DNA of 64,000 nt from the NCBI GenBank assembly GCA_004794785.1, contig SJOL01004667.1:596911-660910 (forward strand), in the 5' to 3' direction. This document shows, piece after piece, positions 25,730 through 38,807 of this stretch. How positions within the stretch are numbered: position 1 is the first letter of the stretch; each line of letters begins with the position of its first letter. Below the pieces are notes generated by a model that saw only the letters and a list, made by a program, of their open reading frames with translations, ran no database searches and was not told where the DNA came from. The DNA is from Opisthorchis felineus (Eukaryota; Platyhelminthes; Trematoda; Opisthorchiida; Opisthorchiidae). A program made the position numbers and the translations under genes.

Positions 25730-27284
25730 AGCGTACCATTTTGAGTATAATCCCTACTGCACAAGAAGAGTTTCAAGACAATGGTCCTCAAAACGGAAAC
25801 GATCAAAAGTCCCTGTAAAATAATTACATCAATTGCATTCACATTCGTGGTATTTTTGAACTACCATCCAAAACTGCTGGTTTCCCCAAAATGCCTCGAA
25901 GATCAGTTTGATGTGGATCACAGGTAAGTTGTGAGAAGCTTACACGTTTTTCAAAACCACGGTAGAAGAGTTTACCTAGCCTTGTAATGTTTTATGGATG
26001 ACTGTGTAAGTTGTCCGCGATAATTTGGTCAAAATGACGAAGGATATTATTATTCTAGTGCTAAAATCAAGGCGAGCTTCCTCACGAACTGAACTGTTGT
26101 ACTCAGACTAACTCAGTATGCTTCGTTTGAACAATAATCCAATGATAATGGTTTTGCCAGTTGCTATCTGCAACGAGCGTGATTGCGAGTCAGATCAAAT
26201 CAACTGATGCAGAATAGACCTATCAATCAAAACAACTAACGGCATGAATTATGTTACATTTTTGTTAGACATAAACGAAAGTTATTTCCTCCTTTTACAC
26301 CAAGCCGACGCCTAATATGACTGCAAATTAGTCTTGTGTGTGCTTATGTTACATACGCATTGGAGTATACACCCGGTGGTAGCCCACACGTACGAGCGCA
26401 TTCCCCACAAAGCGTATTTCGTGTGAGCCGTACGTTGTACATAGCCTACATTCCAGCCCAGATTGGTGGCTTGATATGCAGTTATTTTTATCCTCTTGAA
26501 TCGCCAAAATAAGAATGGTTTTGGATAATTGCGTGTAGCAAGAACACAATGCTCTGGGTTCAACGCCATGTTCGTGCAGCTGGTTTGGCAATGGACTGCA
26601 TCTAATACAAGCCTTCCTATTTAGGTGGCTGGTGTCTCTGTCTTACCTCGTTTGGCTTAATGCCACTGAAATGCTCCTTGTTCTGAGCAGTTTAGAAGCA
26701 CTGGATAAAGAGCTTCGCGTGACCTTATCGAATGGGTTATATGCTTAAATGATTTTTGTGGAATGCATGAGCATGACTGCATTTTTTGATGGTGGATCAT
26801 GTTATAGTAGTATATTCCCACCATAGGGGTTTGTGCCTGTATCTGTCTTAATATGGCAAAAATACAAAAAAGCAGTTTACTGTTTTTTGGGCAATCAGAC
26901 ATGGAAGTTTGCTTCTTTCGAACGGCTGGTTCCCGTATTTGCGGCACCTTTTGCAAAACGGTCTATAACATGTGGTAGACTTTCCTCTGACGACCGGATA
27001 TGTTGGGTGTGTGGGAGAAGGAAGTAAAAGTACCCCCCTCTGCTCTTCAGCGCATGATCTCTTTAAAAACATAGGGTTGCTAACACTGGGTGATGAGTTT
27101 TGTTCAATAAATTGCCTTTGTTCTTCCCAGTGATTTACCCTGCTGGTTCACTCCGCCTACTACTGTCGGGTGCAAACTTAACGATGGATCACCGGTCACT
27201 CAGTGATGAGTGTGAAATCAGTGAACTACATTTACATTTCCTACGGCAGTGAAGCATCGGTGTTGAACACTGATGTCATGCTGT

Positions 27285-27306
27285 TGATGATGATGATGAT
27301 GATGAT
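27285..27306. repeat. (TGA)n trinucleotide repeat
   Basis: Seven consecutive TGA units. Confidence 0.95.
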
Positions 27307-30300
27307 TTACATTTTCCACAAAATACGTGCCCGGAATAACGTGCTTTTTGTTCTCATGGAGCAGTTACCTGTGGATCTGCAAGTTCACGTATTGTAACCA
27401 TGCGTGTGTTCTTAGGAACACACAACTACCACAGTTGCGCGATTTTGTTCTCAACGTGTGCGCTTTAGTATGTCTCATAGCGAGAAATCATTTTTTTTAT
27501 TCTAATAGCTTCCATTCTAAAGGGAAAAATAAATTTTCTGTCATCTGTTGCATATCTCCACCAACTTCTTACGTAGGTGAGTTGCGAATTCTGGTGACAT
27601 GAAATCGGTCGCAGTTCCCTACCTTAATTAGTGATACCTAGGCGTTTTTCGAACAGCCTAAAGAACCAACCTCTAAAACACGTGAAGATGGCGAGCGGTT
27701 ACGTCTTTAAGCGGGAAACAGGGGGTTTTGCTCAAAAACACCGAAGACGAAAACTTTGCGTTAACTTTGGCCAGTAGTCCGGTTAGTACATTCAAAAGCA
27801 TTTAGCGTGTTTACAATCAACTGATGACTGTTCACAGTACCATTCGTGGTGTACCAGCTCAGTATACACGGACTGTTACAAAGTCATCAGTGATGTCCAG
27901 TGGTCCACCTCGACAGGCTGCTGTCAAGATCCAAAGCAGTATAAACCCTAAACTAAGGGTCATATAGTATTTAGGAACACCACTACATTTCCACAAGAAT
28001 TAAAGAGATCGCGCCGGGCTGCATATTTAACCTTACCTGCGGTCATGAAGTGGTATTATTTTGCTAAAAAAGATGTTTCTTCTGACTTCTACAACCTCAT
28101 TACTGATTATGATTCCTTGACTTGTAACCAAATATGTTCGGTCTGAAGTCGCACTGGTTAATTGTCGAATGTTCTCCATTTATGACATAACATATGCAGA
28201 ATTTTGAGGCTTATTTGCAGCTTATGCCAAAGAATGAATTTTTCTTCGAGTCGTTAGAATCCTACTCGAAAAGTACTATCTTTAATTGGTGTGCCGTTCA
28301 AGCTGGTCTGTGACCAAAATGCCTGTAGTTCGTTTGTGTTCTCCAGTTACTTGTAAAACCCTGTAAATTTTTAATGTAACTGGTTCCGGAGGAAATGAAG
28401 CTGAATTATAAAACTGCTCCAGTGTGAATGGAATAGTGAATGTTCCCAGATCTCCTATTTCAACTTTTTATCCTTAATGATGTAAAATCTTACATCTTCA
28501 GGAAAGTAGACTCCAATGTAATAAGAAAATGTCTGTGATTCAGGGAAGCTAACAAAAACAATGAGAATCAAAGACCCAGTTGCATTTATTGAAGGCCAAT
28601 TAAAGAAACATTACTTTTTATGACGCCTCCACAAGAAGAAGAGCTGGACAATGTCTATTCCAAAGCTTATAAGTTCCACATTCCGCTAAAACATTTGCGC
28701 GCATTCTACCAGGGGAGATCATTTTGGTGTACGCAGTAAAACACCGAAAACAAAGACTATTGTTTATTGAACTGGATATATTACCTCGTGGTCCAGGAAA
28801 TGCGGGAGAAATCACACTACACAAACTTCTAGGTGTAAGCGGGTTAAGGAGTTTCTCTAGAAGACACTGTGTCCGATTTTCGGATATGTGGTATGTATGA
28901 TATATGTGATTATATGGTATCGACCCCCAAAGCACATAGCACGCATAGTGACCAATCTAGAAATCAAAAGATGAAAGATCCGACTGGATGTAAAACCAGC
29001 AAATCTATATCTTCTTCCCGTGTTCTTTGTTCTTTTCTGAACCAACAAACGAAAAATTTGTGGTCGGTTGGTCCAGACGGTATCCTGCATTCTAGAGACA
29101 ACTCATGGTTATAGGCAACCTCGGTGTCGAGTGGATCACTGAACATGTTTGTGTGGAAACTTACTTAACCGGTGTTCAGTTTTGATTATTGGGTAGCAGC
29201 CCGTACTTCAAAATCTGGCCCGCATGCTGAACAGGGTATCACGTGTGTTTATCAGACTTTTATATGTACACCGTGTCATTTCGACTACGTTTTTGTCCGT
29301 TGTAAAAGACAGTAAGCGCATCGCTGAGCAGACCGCGTCACGCAATAGTGGTTGTTCTAGAAGTAGGGTAAGGTTTAAGGTAAGTAAGTAAGGTTCAAGT
29401 GAGCGGCCATTCGAAATTGACTTTTTTAAAATCACTACCGAACTTCAAGGTGAAGAAACCTAGGTAGTGGAGCACCAATTCCAAGGATATGCTATACAAT
29501 GAGACCATGGTAAACACGCTTGCCCACTTGATGGTTTCCCTTCTAGTATCACCGTACCCGACATGTCGTTATCGTTTTACTGTAGGGATGGATGAAACTG
29601 GTTCTCCAATTATTCAACAGAACACTGGAAGGAATATTGAACTGAGAATAAATTTTAGGAACAGCTGGTAGAAGAAATCGTTTCTGTGTGGATAGAGAAT
29701 CCTCCTGTGTGTCATTGGGGTAGGATCATCCTTTTCGTTACAATTTCTCACCAACAAACTCTACGGAGAATGTGAAAGACTAATTCATGTGAGGTGTTCA
29801 AGATATTTGAAGAATAAGGCCACGGCCTACAGACTGGTGAGGTCTGTGTTCATGCTTCCCACTGCACATTCGTCTTCTAGTGCGAACTGACGGCAGTTTA
29901 ACTCTGCGTTGCGCGATATTTGGACAATGAAACGGTGTTACAGCTGCGTTCGTGACAAACAGGAGGAATTTATGCACACGTGCTAGGTTACTTGAACTGC
30001 GCCTTTTTACTATTACCGGAATAATTGCGCTGCTGTTGGCCTGCAACAGGTGCATGATATTTTTCCAATTTTGTCAATTTTTGTGACATCAATAAAAGAA
30101 ATGAATTTTTGCACGTTTCCCGATAGGTCTTACGCACGCAATTGACATAAGCTCACGTAAATAACTAAAATATGACTGATATCTAGCAAAACGCTCACTG
30201 AGTGGCTCCCAATATAAGTGAAATTTTCTTTTTAAGAAGGGGCAATACTGCCGCACGACAGAACGTCAGATACATTTATCGGTGGCAGATGCTGGTACGT

Positions 30301-33300
30301 TTTTTTTCTACATAGCTAGCCTGTTACTTGGGTCTTTTTCATGCTACTTTTTTGAGCAAACTAAGTTTGGCGTGCAGTCAAGAATATATCAGTCGATTGG
30401 TTTACACTATATTACACGTTTCTACGTGGTAAATGCGTGGTTTATGTGCTAATGTTTTTTCTTCAAAGGAACATAATGCTATTTTGTACTTTTCATCCCA
30501 CAATCATTCCTTTGGGCTTCCATTGTAATCTTAACCAGAAACAACACCAAACTACTGTCGGAAAGCTTGATAAATGTATTGAATGTGCAGTATTTTTGAA
30601 TAAACAAATATCACTATCTCAAGTGATCTGCTGGTTTGTAACGTGATTTGCAAGTTGTGTCGAAATTCCATGCGTGTAAACCTCAGACCGGTTCACTACA
30701 CGGTGAGAAGCGTTTGAAGGTGAAACTGTGGATTTAGATCAAGATCCCTTATCACACTACTTGACGCTTGGCAGAAATTTACATCTAGTCCTCGGTAAAG
30801 ATCCCATCAATGCTCGGAAGTAATCTTGAAGTGCCTCGAGGCAACCGACCTCATAACGGTTGCTTGATACCAGTTGGCAGCACACTTCGCGCCAAATGGT
30901 GTTTTGAATTTTACCAAACCCTCATAGACATCTCCCGCGCAATGTGACAATTTTAACTCAGATATTTTCTTTTCTTCTAAAAGGAGTTATGTTTTAACAC
31001 TTGGAAACAACTTGTTCCTAATTAAGCAAGATTTCATTATTTCTCTAAGCTTGATTGCTGGCGTCTGAACGTATGTTAAGATGGTGGCCTAAAGATCCAA
31101 AACTGTGCAATTATATCTAAAAAAACTGAAGAAGTTGGGGTTAGACGTGCAGTTGTCAACATTAGACAGATATTGGTGGCATAACCAAACTAAGGATGGC
31201 TTGGCAGATCATTCCGGCTTGTTTGTTCTCCGTGTTAGAAAACCACAATAGTAAACAGTTACGTATGTTCCTAGTAAATCGTCCGGCACTGTATTTTCGG
31301 CTTGGTTTTAAATAAGAAAATTTCTGAGTTTCATATGATGAAGCTGTAGCTGAAACTTTGGAGAGCAAACCGTACGATAACTTCTTTTTTTTGGAGCGTG
31401 AAAGGGCCTCGAGCTGTAACCTGTAGCAGGTGCACCGATGAGCGGTTGAACGAAGCTGTTGAATTCGGTTTCAAGCGTGATTCCTGTCCTAACTAGTTGT
31501 TGACCGGGTGAGGTAATCAAACTACCGGTATTTCTTAAACCGATCGATGCCGCTTATTTATGTTACTAACGTCGAAAGTTTACATGGAAACCTGGCGGGA
31601 GCGTTTCATACATTCATCTCGTTCACAACACATTCAGCAATAAACTACGGACGGATCAACCTCGTCGCATGTAAGTGCTGAGTGAATTTCACTTATTCTC
31701 TTAAACCGGGTTAAGAGTAACGTTACCCCAGCGAATCATTTAACTTTCTTATCTGATAGTGTAAATGAATGAATCAGGTAACCGACATAGGCGCCAAGGC
31801 GTTTCTACAAATTTCAACCAACTTCCATGTCACTGGCTCCTCAGCGACCTTCGTGACCCCTTTTCACAAACAAATACGTTTTGGGGACTGCAAGCTGTTC
31901 GAGTGTGGACCGGGCGAAATCAATTAACTATGCGCGCAAAATATATTCGGCAGTACTTCTTTCGAAAGCCTAAAATACTGGAAAATCCGTCCGAATACTT
32001 GTGTTTCGGACAGAGAATCGGAGTCTTTTGACCCATCAGTGGCACAAATTAACAACAGCCCCAGTAACTACCGGTGGTTTAAATGGCCATGGCGTAGATT
32101 TATGTAAAGTGTTATGTAAGCGAGGTTGTTCGCAGTCAGTCTTACAAGGAGACTCATTTGTGAAAACACCTTTCAAAATTTGCCAACCTGCTGGTCCACA
32201 CTGTTACGTTAATTTGGGCAGAAGATCGCCACTGTTTCACCCCAAACTGCAGCACATGGTGAGATAAGCAGGAACCAGTGAGGATGCAGTCTAATTTTGG
32301 AGTTCACTGACAACCTTTTGGTGCGGATATGAACCCTGTATCAAGCGCGCACACTTTGGATGTACAGAAAGAGTCTTCTAGCCAGTTTTGAAAGGGTGTG
32401 GTCAGCGGGATGCTTGCGCTCAATAATTATTTTTTTAAACCATTAGTAAACTATGTGTGGAACAGCGATTAGAATATTCTCCGTTCGACAACCAGCAAAT
32501 ACGGGATAAACGTGTTGATATTACAACTGTTGAGGGACAGCGTTTTTTCAAAAGGGCTGTGCAGTCTGTTCCTCTCATATGCTTGCCACCTTCGACCGTT
32601 TGGTGCAAAGCAAAATGGATAGATTGGATTGACTGAAATATACAAAACTAGTTGTACTGCGATTTCTGGATTGTTTATGCACCAACTTATGTTTGATCGG
32701 CCAAAGTCATATTTTTCCAACTGCCACATAATTACTCACTAAATTTGGTAGCGTTCATTCTCAGCCCACACAAAATATAACACTAGGTTAATGTACATTT
32801 TTGCAACATGATTGTTACTGAAACAACATTCACGTTCAACGTCCAGTTACGCAAGTTTGGCAGTAGTCTGTCGGCCAGCGGTGAGGTATTCCGAAATTAT
32901 CTGCATAAACGACCACATCAAAATTCCAGTCGTTTGATATGGTTCGTACATAGAAATGAATTTTACCACCAGTGGCACATCGAAGCTTCAACATTTCACT
33001 AAGAGGGTTAACCAATCGGGTGAAAACCTACACCTGAGGTACACACCCTGCTGACTACTCATTTCTCCTTCTTGTAATTCACCTTACGGCCTTCTGCGTC
33101 AGCAGAATGATGCGTGGCTCCAAACGGATCCAGAATCACTGCTGTTTACGAATCCAGAATAGCAGCACCGCCCAAGCTAATGGACGTTCACATTATGTTC
33201 CCTTACCCTACGCCATAAATCAGATGAATAGTGTGTTCAGCTTCAGCTCTAACTGTTGCGAGATAGGTTATCCGCTGCACTCCGGTGTGCCAGCGCCGGC

Positions 33301-33588
33301 ATGAGCGCATTCAGTGATTTTGAAGTCTGACTACAAAGAACTCATCAGACAGCGTTTAATCATCTCGACGTAGTCTGTTATAACATGGAAATCATGGCAA
33401 ACGTCCTTCGGTAAATTCTTCAGACATTCCAGCTCCACTGGTTAGCAAATTCATGTTTGCGAATTTCGTCAGCTTCGATGAACTAACCAATATAGGTGTA
33501 TGTGTGTGCGAGAAAACTGGTCGCAGAACTCAGTTTGAAGTCCTGTAGCTAAGCGTACCTTTTGAGCATTGTAGAGGTTCATGTCAGT

Positions 33589-33675
33589 GGTGTTGTAGCG
33601 CAGTCATTTGGTATGGTATTGGGCTTGCCTATTTAAAAGCATTTCCTTAGTTTACTGAATCTCGGTCGAAGCTGA
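33589..33675 (+). repeat. tRNA-like SINE relic, copy 1
   Basis: GTGTTGTAGCGCAGTCATTTGG fits the Pol III A box (TRGCNNAGY...GG). CGGTCGAAGCT near 33663 is a B box with one base missing. It shares the start GTGTTGTAGC and later blocks with 34011, so the two seem to be copies of one family. Too decayed for a tRNA gene. Confidence 0.35.
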
Positions 33676-34010
33676 GCAGGACGGATTTAAGTTCATACGA
33701 ATTTTGAATACTTCGGCTTATTTGGTGCTCAACACGTGGGGCACACTAGCAGGTCGGATTGAGAGCAGGCGACCTCTATTAGGAATCAATGCTCATGACA
33801 AAGCGGAGTATGAAGTACACTTCCGCCTTCTGTATGTAAAACTGGATGTCAAATTTTCTGATTGGGAAATGGACTTCATTGCGATTCACCAGATGTGTGA
33901 CTTACCGTCAGATTTCAAGATGGAATAGATATTTTCTATTGAACTGGTCCGCTCTCACTTCAGTCAGGTAAATGTGTGTACCTGGTGAAATGCCTTGTGC
34001 TGTTCCAAAG

Positions 34011-34070
34011 TGTGTTGTAGCATAGCCGCTTGGTTAGGACAGCTGACTACCTAAATTTGTCGGACCCTCT
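34011..34070 (+). repeat. tRNA-like SINE relic, copy 2
   Basis: GTGTTGTAGCATAGCCGCTTGG followed by TTAGGACAGCTGAC matches a tRNA D-arm and the start of an anticodon arm. It aligns to the copy at 33589 over about 50 bases. No B box is visible. Confidence 0.35.
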
Positions 34071-34171
34071 ACGACATACAAGAAAAGCATGACAAGGTTT
34101 TCTTCTCAATAACTCTTCGTGTGATACAAAGTACGACTTGGGTGTCATTTAGACCATCTAAAACTTCAGAA

Positions 34172-34240
34172 TCCGGTGGTTAGCGAGCTGGCCCTTGAAA
34201 TGGTCTGAGTATTACGGGGTAGCTCGCTCCACAGGTTTCA
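34172..34240 (+). repeat. tRNA-like SINE relic of another type
   Basis: GGTGGTTAGCGAGCTGGCCC followed by TTGAAATGGTCTGAG has the look of a tRNA-derived SINE head (A-box-like TTAGCGAGCTGG). No clean B box is present. Confidence 0.3.
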
Positions 34241-37200
34241 GTTAGCATACAAGCTTATTCCGAAAGGTTATCAAGGTATGATTGCTGATATGTATGGTTA
34301 CTTCCACTGACCGCCTAGTGGCATCGTATCTATTGGAATATGGCTTGAAGCTTGAGGCTGTGCTAGGTAATTACTTTTTTGAAAAACGACTGAGAAGTGA
34401 GCTATAGTGGTTTATCCACCCCTTCACGTTTTCTTTTTTACCTGTTAGGAAGTAACCAGGGGCGTCACAAAGATCACTATGTTCACAATGTTGCTGGCTT
34501 GAAGCGCAAGGGAGTAGTTTAAAAATTTGAAAATATTTGACGACATTTACACCTAAAGAGAAATGAATTTATTGGCTCTGATTGCTGCTTGAGCTAGCTG
34601 CGGCGTATTGATGGCCATATCAAAGATGCTATCGTTGCGGTGTACTAGTGTTAATCCAACAGTTGATTCAGCAACCGCTTGGATCAACAACGCAGTAAAC
34701 CAAAACTCTGTAACAGAGATTGGATGAACCCAGACGTCCATAACGATTTGGTAGTGAACTGCCTCATACCGGTGTTCGGGAGTCGGGGACACTTGTCTTG
34801 ACTTGAACGTAGAGTATATCCGTTCCCTGTCCCAGCCAAAAAGCTGAAGTTTTATTACCGTGCGAAGCATTTCGCTAATGGACATGACCTTGTAGAGTAT
34901 AATCTGTTCAAAAAGGCCGCGTAAACTGTCACATTCTTAGGCAAGTGGCGTTCATCATCTAAATCTAGAAAAATTTTCGCCTGTGAAGACAATATCCATC
35001 CAAATCGCTGAAAAAGCAGAATATTAATGGGCACGCGCCTGTCAAATCTGACAGATTTACAGCGCGAGTTTTAAACACATGTCAAAAACCTCGCTACGGA
35101 CCACACACGCGGTTAACTCATCAAGTTATATATCTGTTTTGTGGTGATTGCAATACCGTAATGAATAAAGTGACGGACGGACACGAGGACGACTAGCATA
35201 AAGTGTGGGTAAAGGTTACAAATCCTGTTCTATATTTAGATATTGAACCAATGATCTTTAAAGTTGGGGGAAACCTGTAGCTGTAAAGACTGCAAAGGCC
35301 CTAAAGCCTAAAGTCTCAACATTTGTCAAACGATTGCAGTGAAAATCGCAGTGCTGAAATAAATGGTCGGCTAAATAAATATAATAGTATTTTTCTAGGT
35401 TTTGAATTTGGGTTTGGCATGTCGAAAGGTTTATACATTTAAAATATGTCAACCAAAGCACATTGTTCTTTCAAAGGATATATATTTGCTTGATATATTT
35501 TGTTATAAACAATTGGGGTGATATCACGATGGCATAATCAGCACCGTACATCTTCGAAGCCTTCCAGGTTTTGCTTATTTAGAAAACGATTTCGTTTCCC
35601 GCCAACCAGCAGCAACCTGTATTGCTAATAGTCTAGTTGAATTTTATCCTCAGCATCAATCTTCTCATCTGCAGCCACCAGTTTACTCATTCTTGCTCCA
35701 AACCCTCAAAATTTGCACTTAGGGGTTGTAAGCCAAAACATGCGGGAAGTTTTTGGGTCCTACGAAATTCGGCATATCCCTAGAGAATTTGGCTTGAGAA
35801 GCTCAAAATCGGTAACCCACTCCATATTTGTGAATTCTCTCTGTCGAAGGACATCAATCCTTAGGATTTTAGGGGACGATCGGAGATTTCGAGTAGCATA
35901 TAAAAAGTAAAAGATAACCATGTCTATCAAACATTAGGTTGATATGCTTTAAGAGTTTAAGCGGTTTACTTAGAAAATAACCCACTTTGCTTTTTTCTAT
36001 GAAATCAGTAGAGAGTGCTGAGGGTGCACGACTATAATGTTCGTTTGATTGCATCGGATAACTTGAGCATCCGCATATGTATTCTTTAGGCACAGCTGCC
36101 CACATACGGGAGGTTTTTCTCGAAGTGACCATGACTTTTCTGTTTAATATCCCTTTCCAAAGCTTTGGGAGTAGTCTGAAACTATGAAGGTCCCATGCAG
36201 ATGATGACATTATTGGCTGGTAATAAGTTAAAATGTTCCGGAAATGAGTCGGCATGAAGTTCCTGCCCGCAACACAGTACGTTCAGAAATAACGTTGTGC
36301 CATATAAGGAAAGAGGAACTCGAATTGTGGACGACCAGCCAATTCTCAACTGTGATATACAGTGGGTAAACCCTTACTCACAGGAGTGAGTGGTTGCGTT
36401 AGGAGTTTGTCGTGCCAAGGTGATCAGTGACAAGTATTTAAAAAACTTTCGGAAAGTGAAGACTGACCCTTTATCGACCAACCAAATGTGCTTCTCCCTG
36501 AAGCATTTGGCTGACTTAGTAATTCAAAGATCCATGATACCTGAATTTTTTTTAAAGGGATTGACTATGACGCAGTTCGGCGCGAATTATTCCTGTCAGT
36601 CTTTGGGTTAGTGTCTGTGCTGCTTATTCTAATACAAGTGAACAACTTTTGCTGTCCCCATTAACATTGATTCAACTGAGAAAGTCAACCGAACAGTGTG
36701 CAATGAGACGCTTTCACCATGTTGGGTGGTACATCCCGAACAACTTTGATGCCATCTGCAAGCTGGTTAAGTATAAACAAACTGGACTCATCTTAAGTGC
36801 TTTAAAATGAATGGACATGCTGAAGATTTTTGTGCGTGTTTCTCAGTTAGAGTCAGGTCTGGTTCAGCTTTCGAAAGAGAAGCGTCGTTAAAGATGGCAA
36901 AACGAAACAGAGTTTTTTTTCACTTAAAGCCATTGCCATTTTAGTTTGTATTTTGGGTGACGTTACTGACTGAAGAGTCGTTCGGTGGATGATTACTGCC
37001 TTGGCAATATTTGGTTGAAAGTTGAGCAGGCGTTGCTGATGAGGGTTGCAGAACAATGATCAGAAACGTTAGGGGAACGTTCTTGCTGCCACGGCCGAAG
37101 AAAGGGAATCATTTCAGCTGTTGTAACTCAAGGTTTGATTCTTAATTTTAGCGTACAAATCAACAAGGTGTCATGGCTAAGGTATAACTGTTGAGCTAAA

Positions 37201-38527
37201 AACCTGCCCTGTGGGGCAGTAAATGTTTCCGCATTCTTCGAGGACCCTACCAAAATGTGAGGTTGGAGGCTAAAGGTATGCAACATGTTCACAGTGGTTC
37301 TGGACTACACTACACAGATCGGTCTACTTTACGCAAAAGAAATTTTCATTGGAACCATTGACTAAAACATCCCGCGCAACTGCCTTTCTGGGACAAACCT
37401 AACTCAAATGCACAGACAATAAATTAATACATCGACTTCCAATGTCGCACACAGTTTATTTATGTAGAGCTGTATAGAGATTTTATGACTAATTCGTGTT
37501 TCTACCCTGCTGGAAAACTCACTGGAGGTCTCAAGGGAACGTTTGGCCATCGGTATTTGCGAATTTATGGCCAAACTCCCTTAACCATTCCTCCATCAAG
37601 AGAGGGCAGCATTTCACATTTTATGATCCTTATGTCCATGAGCCTTCTTGGCATTATTCAACCACGATTAGAAAGTTAGAGACAGGTAACGAAATTGGGT
37701 GTCACAAAAATATACCAACTCGCGTAATTCTGCAGGTTATCACCTTCTCCCTATACATATTTACTTTATGTACCTACCTATTTCTTTATTTCAGAAAATA
37801 CGAATAATTTCTATTGAGTGTTTTGATTAGTGGGAGGAAACGGTATTAGGGTCATAAACGAACTACCGATCCCTAGATCATAAGAAGGTTGTTCTAAAAA
37901 CTGGGAGACTGTTTGGTATACTTCGCTTGAGCCCACACTCTTTTATCTGTGCATTCAAAGTACAGAAATTTTTTTTGGCATTTTGTGTTTTTTTTCACAT
38001 TTTGAGTAGAGAAACCAACCAAACGGTGAGCTCCTTGTTTTCTCAGCTCCGAAAAGTCCCGGGCGTATTACGCCCATGTTGGGTAAAAACCCTGGTAGTG
38101 TTGATTTTTAGTCAGGTATTAATCTAGAGGCATCAGCGGAACGCTATGCTGTAAAGACCTACAAATTATGACAACAGAATGAGGCAGAAAACACTGATTA
38201 TATCGGGGACCTGAAATATGTGCTGCAATTATCCTTTTGGCAGTGTTTACTATATTGCATGCAAATGAAGGCAATAGACCTGGGACCGAGCATAGGTATG
38301 CACGACCAACTGCGGACATTACAATCAGACCAGCAAAACCATGGCCACATGTCAACTTCCACATAGTCGTTAACCTCATACGAAATTTCTGAAAGTGCCT
38401 AAACTGGACCAAAATACATGCCATTTTGATCCGATGCCCTATCTAGGCTTTAGCGATCAAGCAATTTGTTTCAGTAACCAAAAACTTCTATTTTTAAACC
38501 CATAATAGGTTGGAACATCCCAATATT
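34241..38527. other. Unassigned region upstream of the carbonic anhydrase gene
   Basis: No gene recognised. The 128-codon minus frame 35869-36255 has an ATG start but no motif and is near the length expected by chance. A plus-strand stretch near 37490-37684 ends in the donor-like ACAG-GTAACG and reads YDPYVHEPSWHYSTTIRKLE, which could be a lone exon or decayed coding DNA. Confidence 0.45.
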
Positions 38528-38534
38528 TATAAAA
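38528..38534 (+). promoter_or_regulatory. TATA-like box upstream of carbonic anhydrase
   Basis: TATAAAA occurs 195 nt before the proposed start codon, the only such motif near it. In AT-rich DNA this is weak evidence, and an upstream untranslated exon could move the true promoter. Confidence 0.2.
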
Positions 38535-38728
38535 CCATATGTCTTTGAAAAACTAGCAGGTGGCGGATCATTGTAGTATATTTTATTGTTATTATTCTCT
38601 TGGCCGCGTGAGCAGTTCTCACCTTTCAGTTCTTAACAACCATGCATGAGGAACTTTTTGTAAATTATCTAAATGTTCTGGGAAAATTTTGAAAAGTTAG
38701 AAACGTCTTTCCGCTTCCTTCCAGATTA

Positions 38729-38807
38729 ATGGAACTGAAGATGCTATCAGTGAATCTCATCAGCTGGATTCTGGTAGGACTGTTCTTTGTCGTTCAAATC
38801 AAGGCCG
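38729..38807 (+). CDS. Carbonic anhydrase exon 1 (signal peptide)
   Basis: The ATG at 38729 opens 26 codons plus one base, ending at the donor GTGAGT. A second in-frame ATG lies at 38741. Either start keeps the hydrophobic core ISWILVGLFFVVQ and the likely cleavage after Ala26 (IKA, then AEW once spliced). The upstream ATG is chosen as the first in the frame; the shorter start would also work. Any 5' untranslated exon is not visible. Confidence 0.85.

Larger units (their letters stand above)
24612..33588. other. Unassigned intergenic region
   Basis: No recognisable gene. It contains a (TA)n tract, a (TGA)n tract and several 60-105 codon open frames without motifs. A 60-codon minus frame at 28964-29146 has a Cys-x12-Trp pattern (LSLECRI to CWFRK) vaguely like an Ig strand pair, too short to call. 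Confidence 0.5.

Noticed and set aside
28964..29146. Immunoglobulin-like exon on the minus strand
   Set aside because: Only one Cys-x12-Trp pattern in 60 codons, without the second cysteine strand or splice sites.
31313..31355. TGATGA-AGC-TGTA-GCT-GAAAC, a possible hammerhead core
   Set aside because: The essential first C of CTGATGA is A here, the stem is 3 bp, and there is no related element sequence around it.
31600..31690. AATAAACTACGGA shared with 51177, suggesting paired LTRs
   Set aside because: A single shared 13-mer is expected many times by chance in a window this size, and the flanks do not align.
35869..36255. 128-codon minus-strand open frame
   Set aside because: No domain or motif, and one or two such frames are expected by chance at this base composition.
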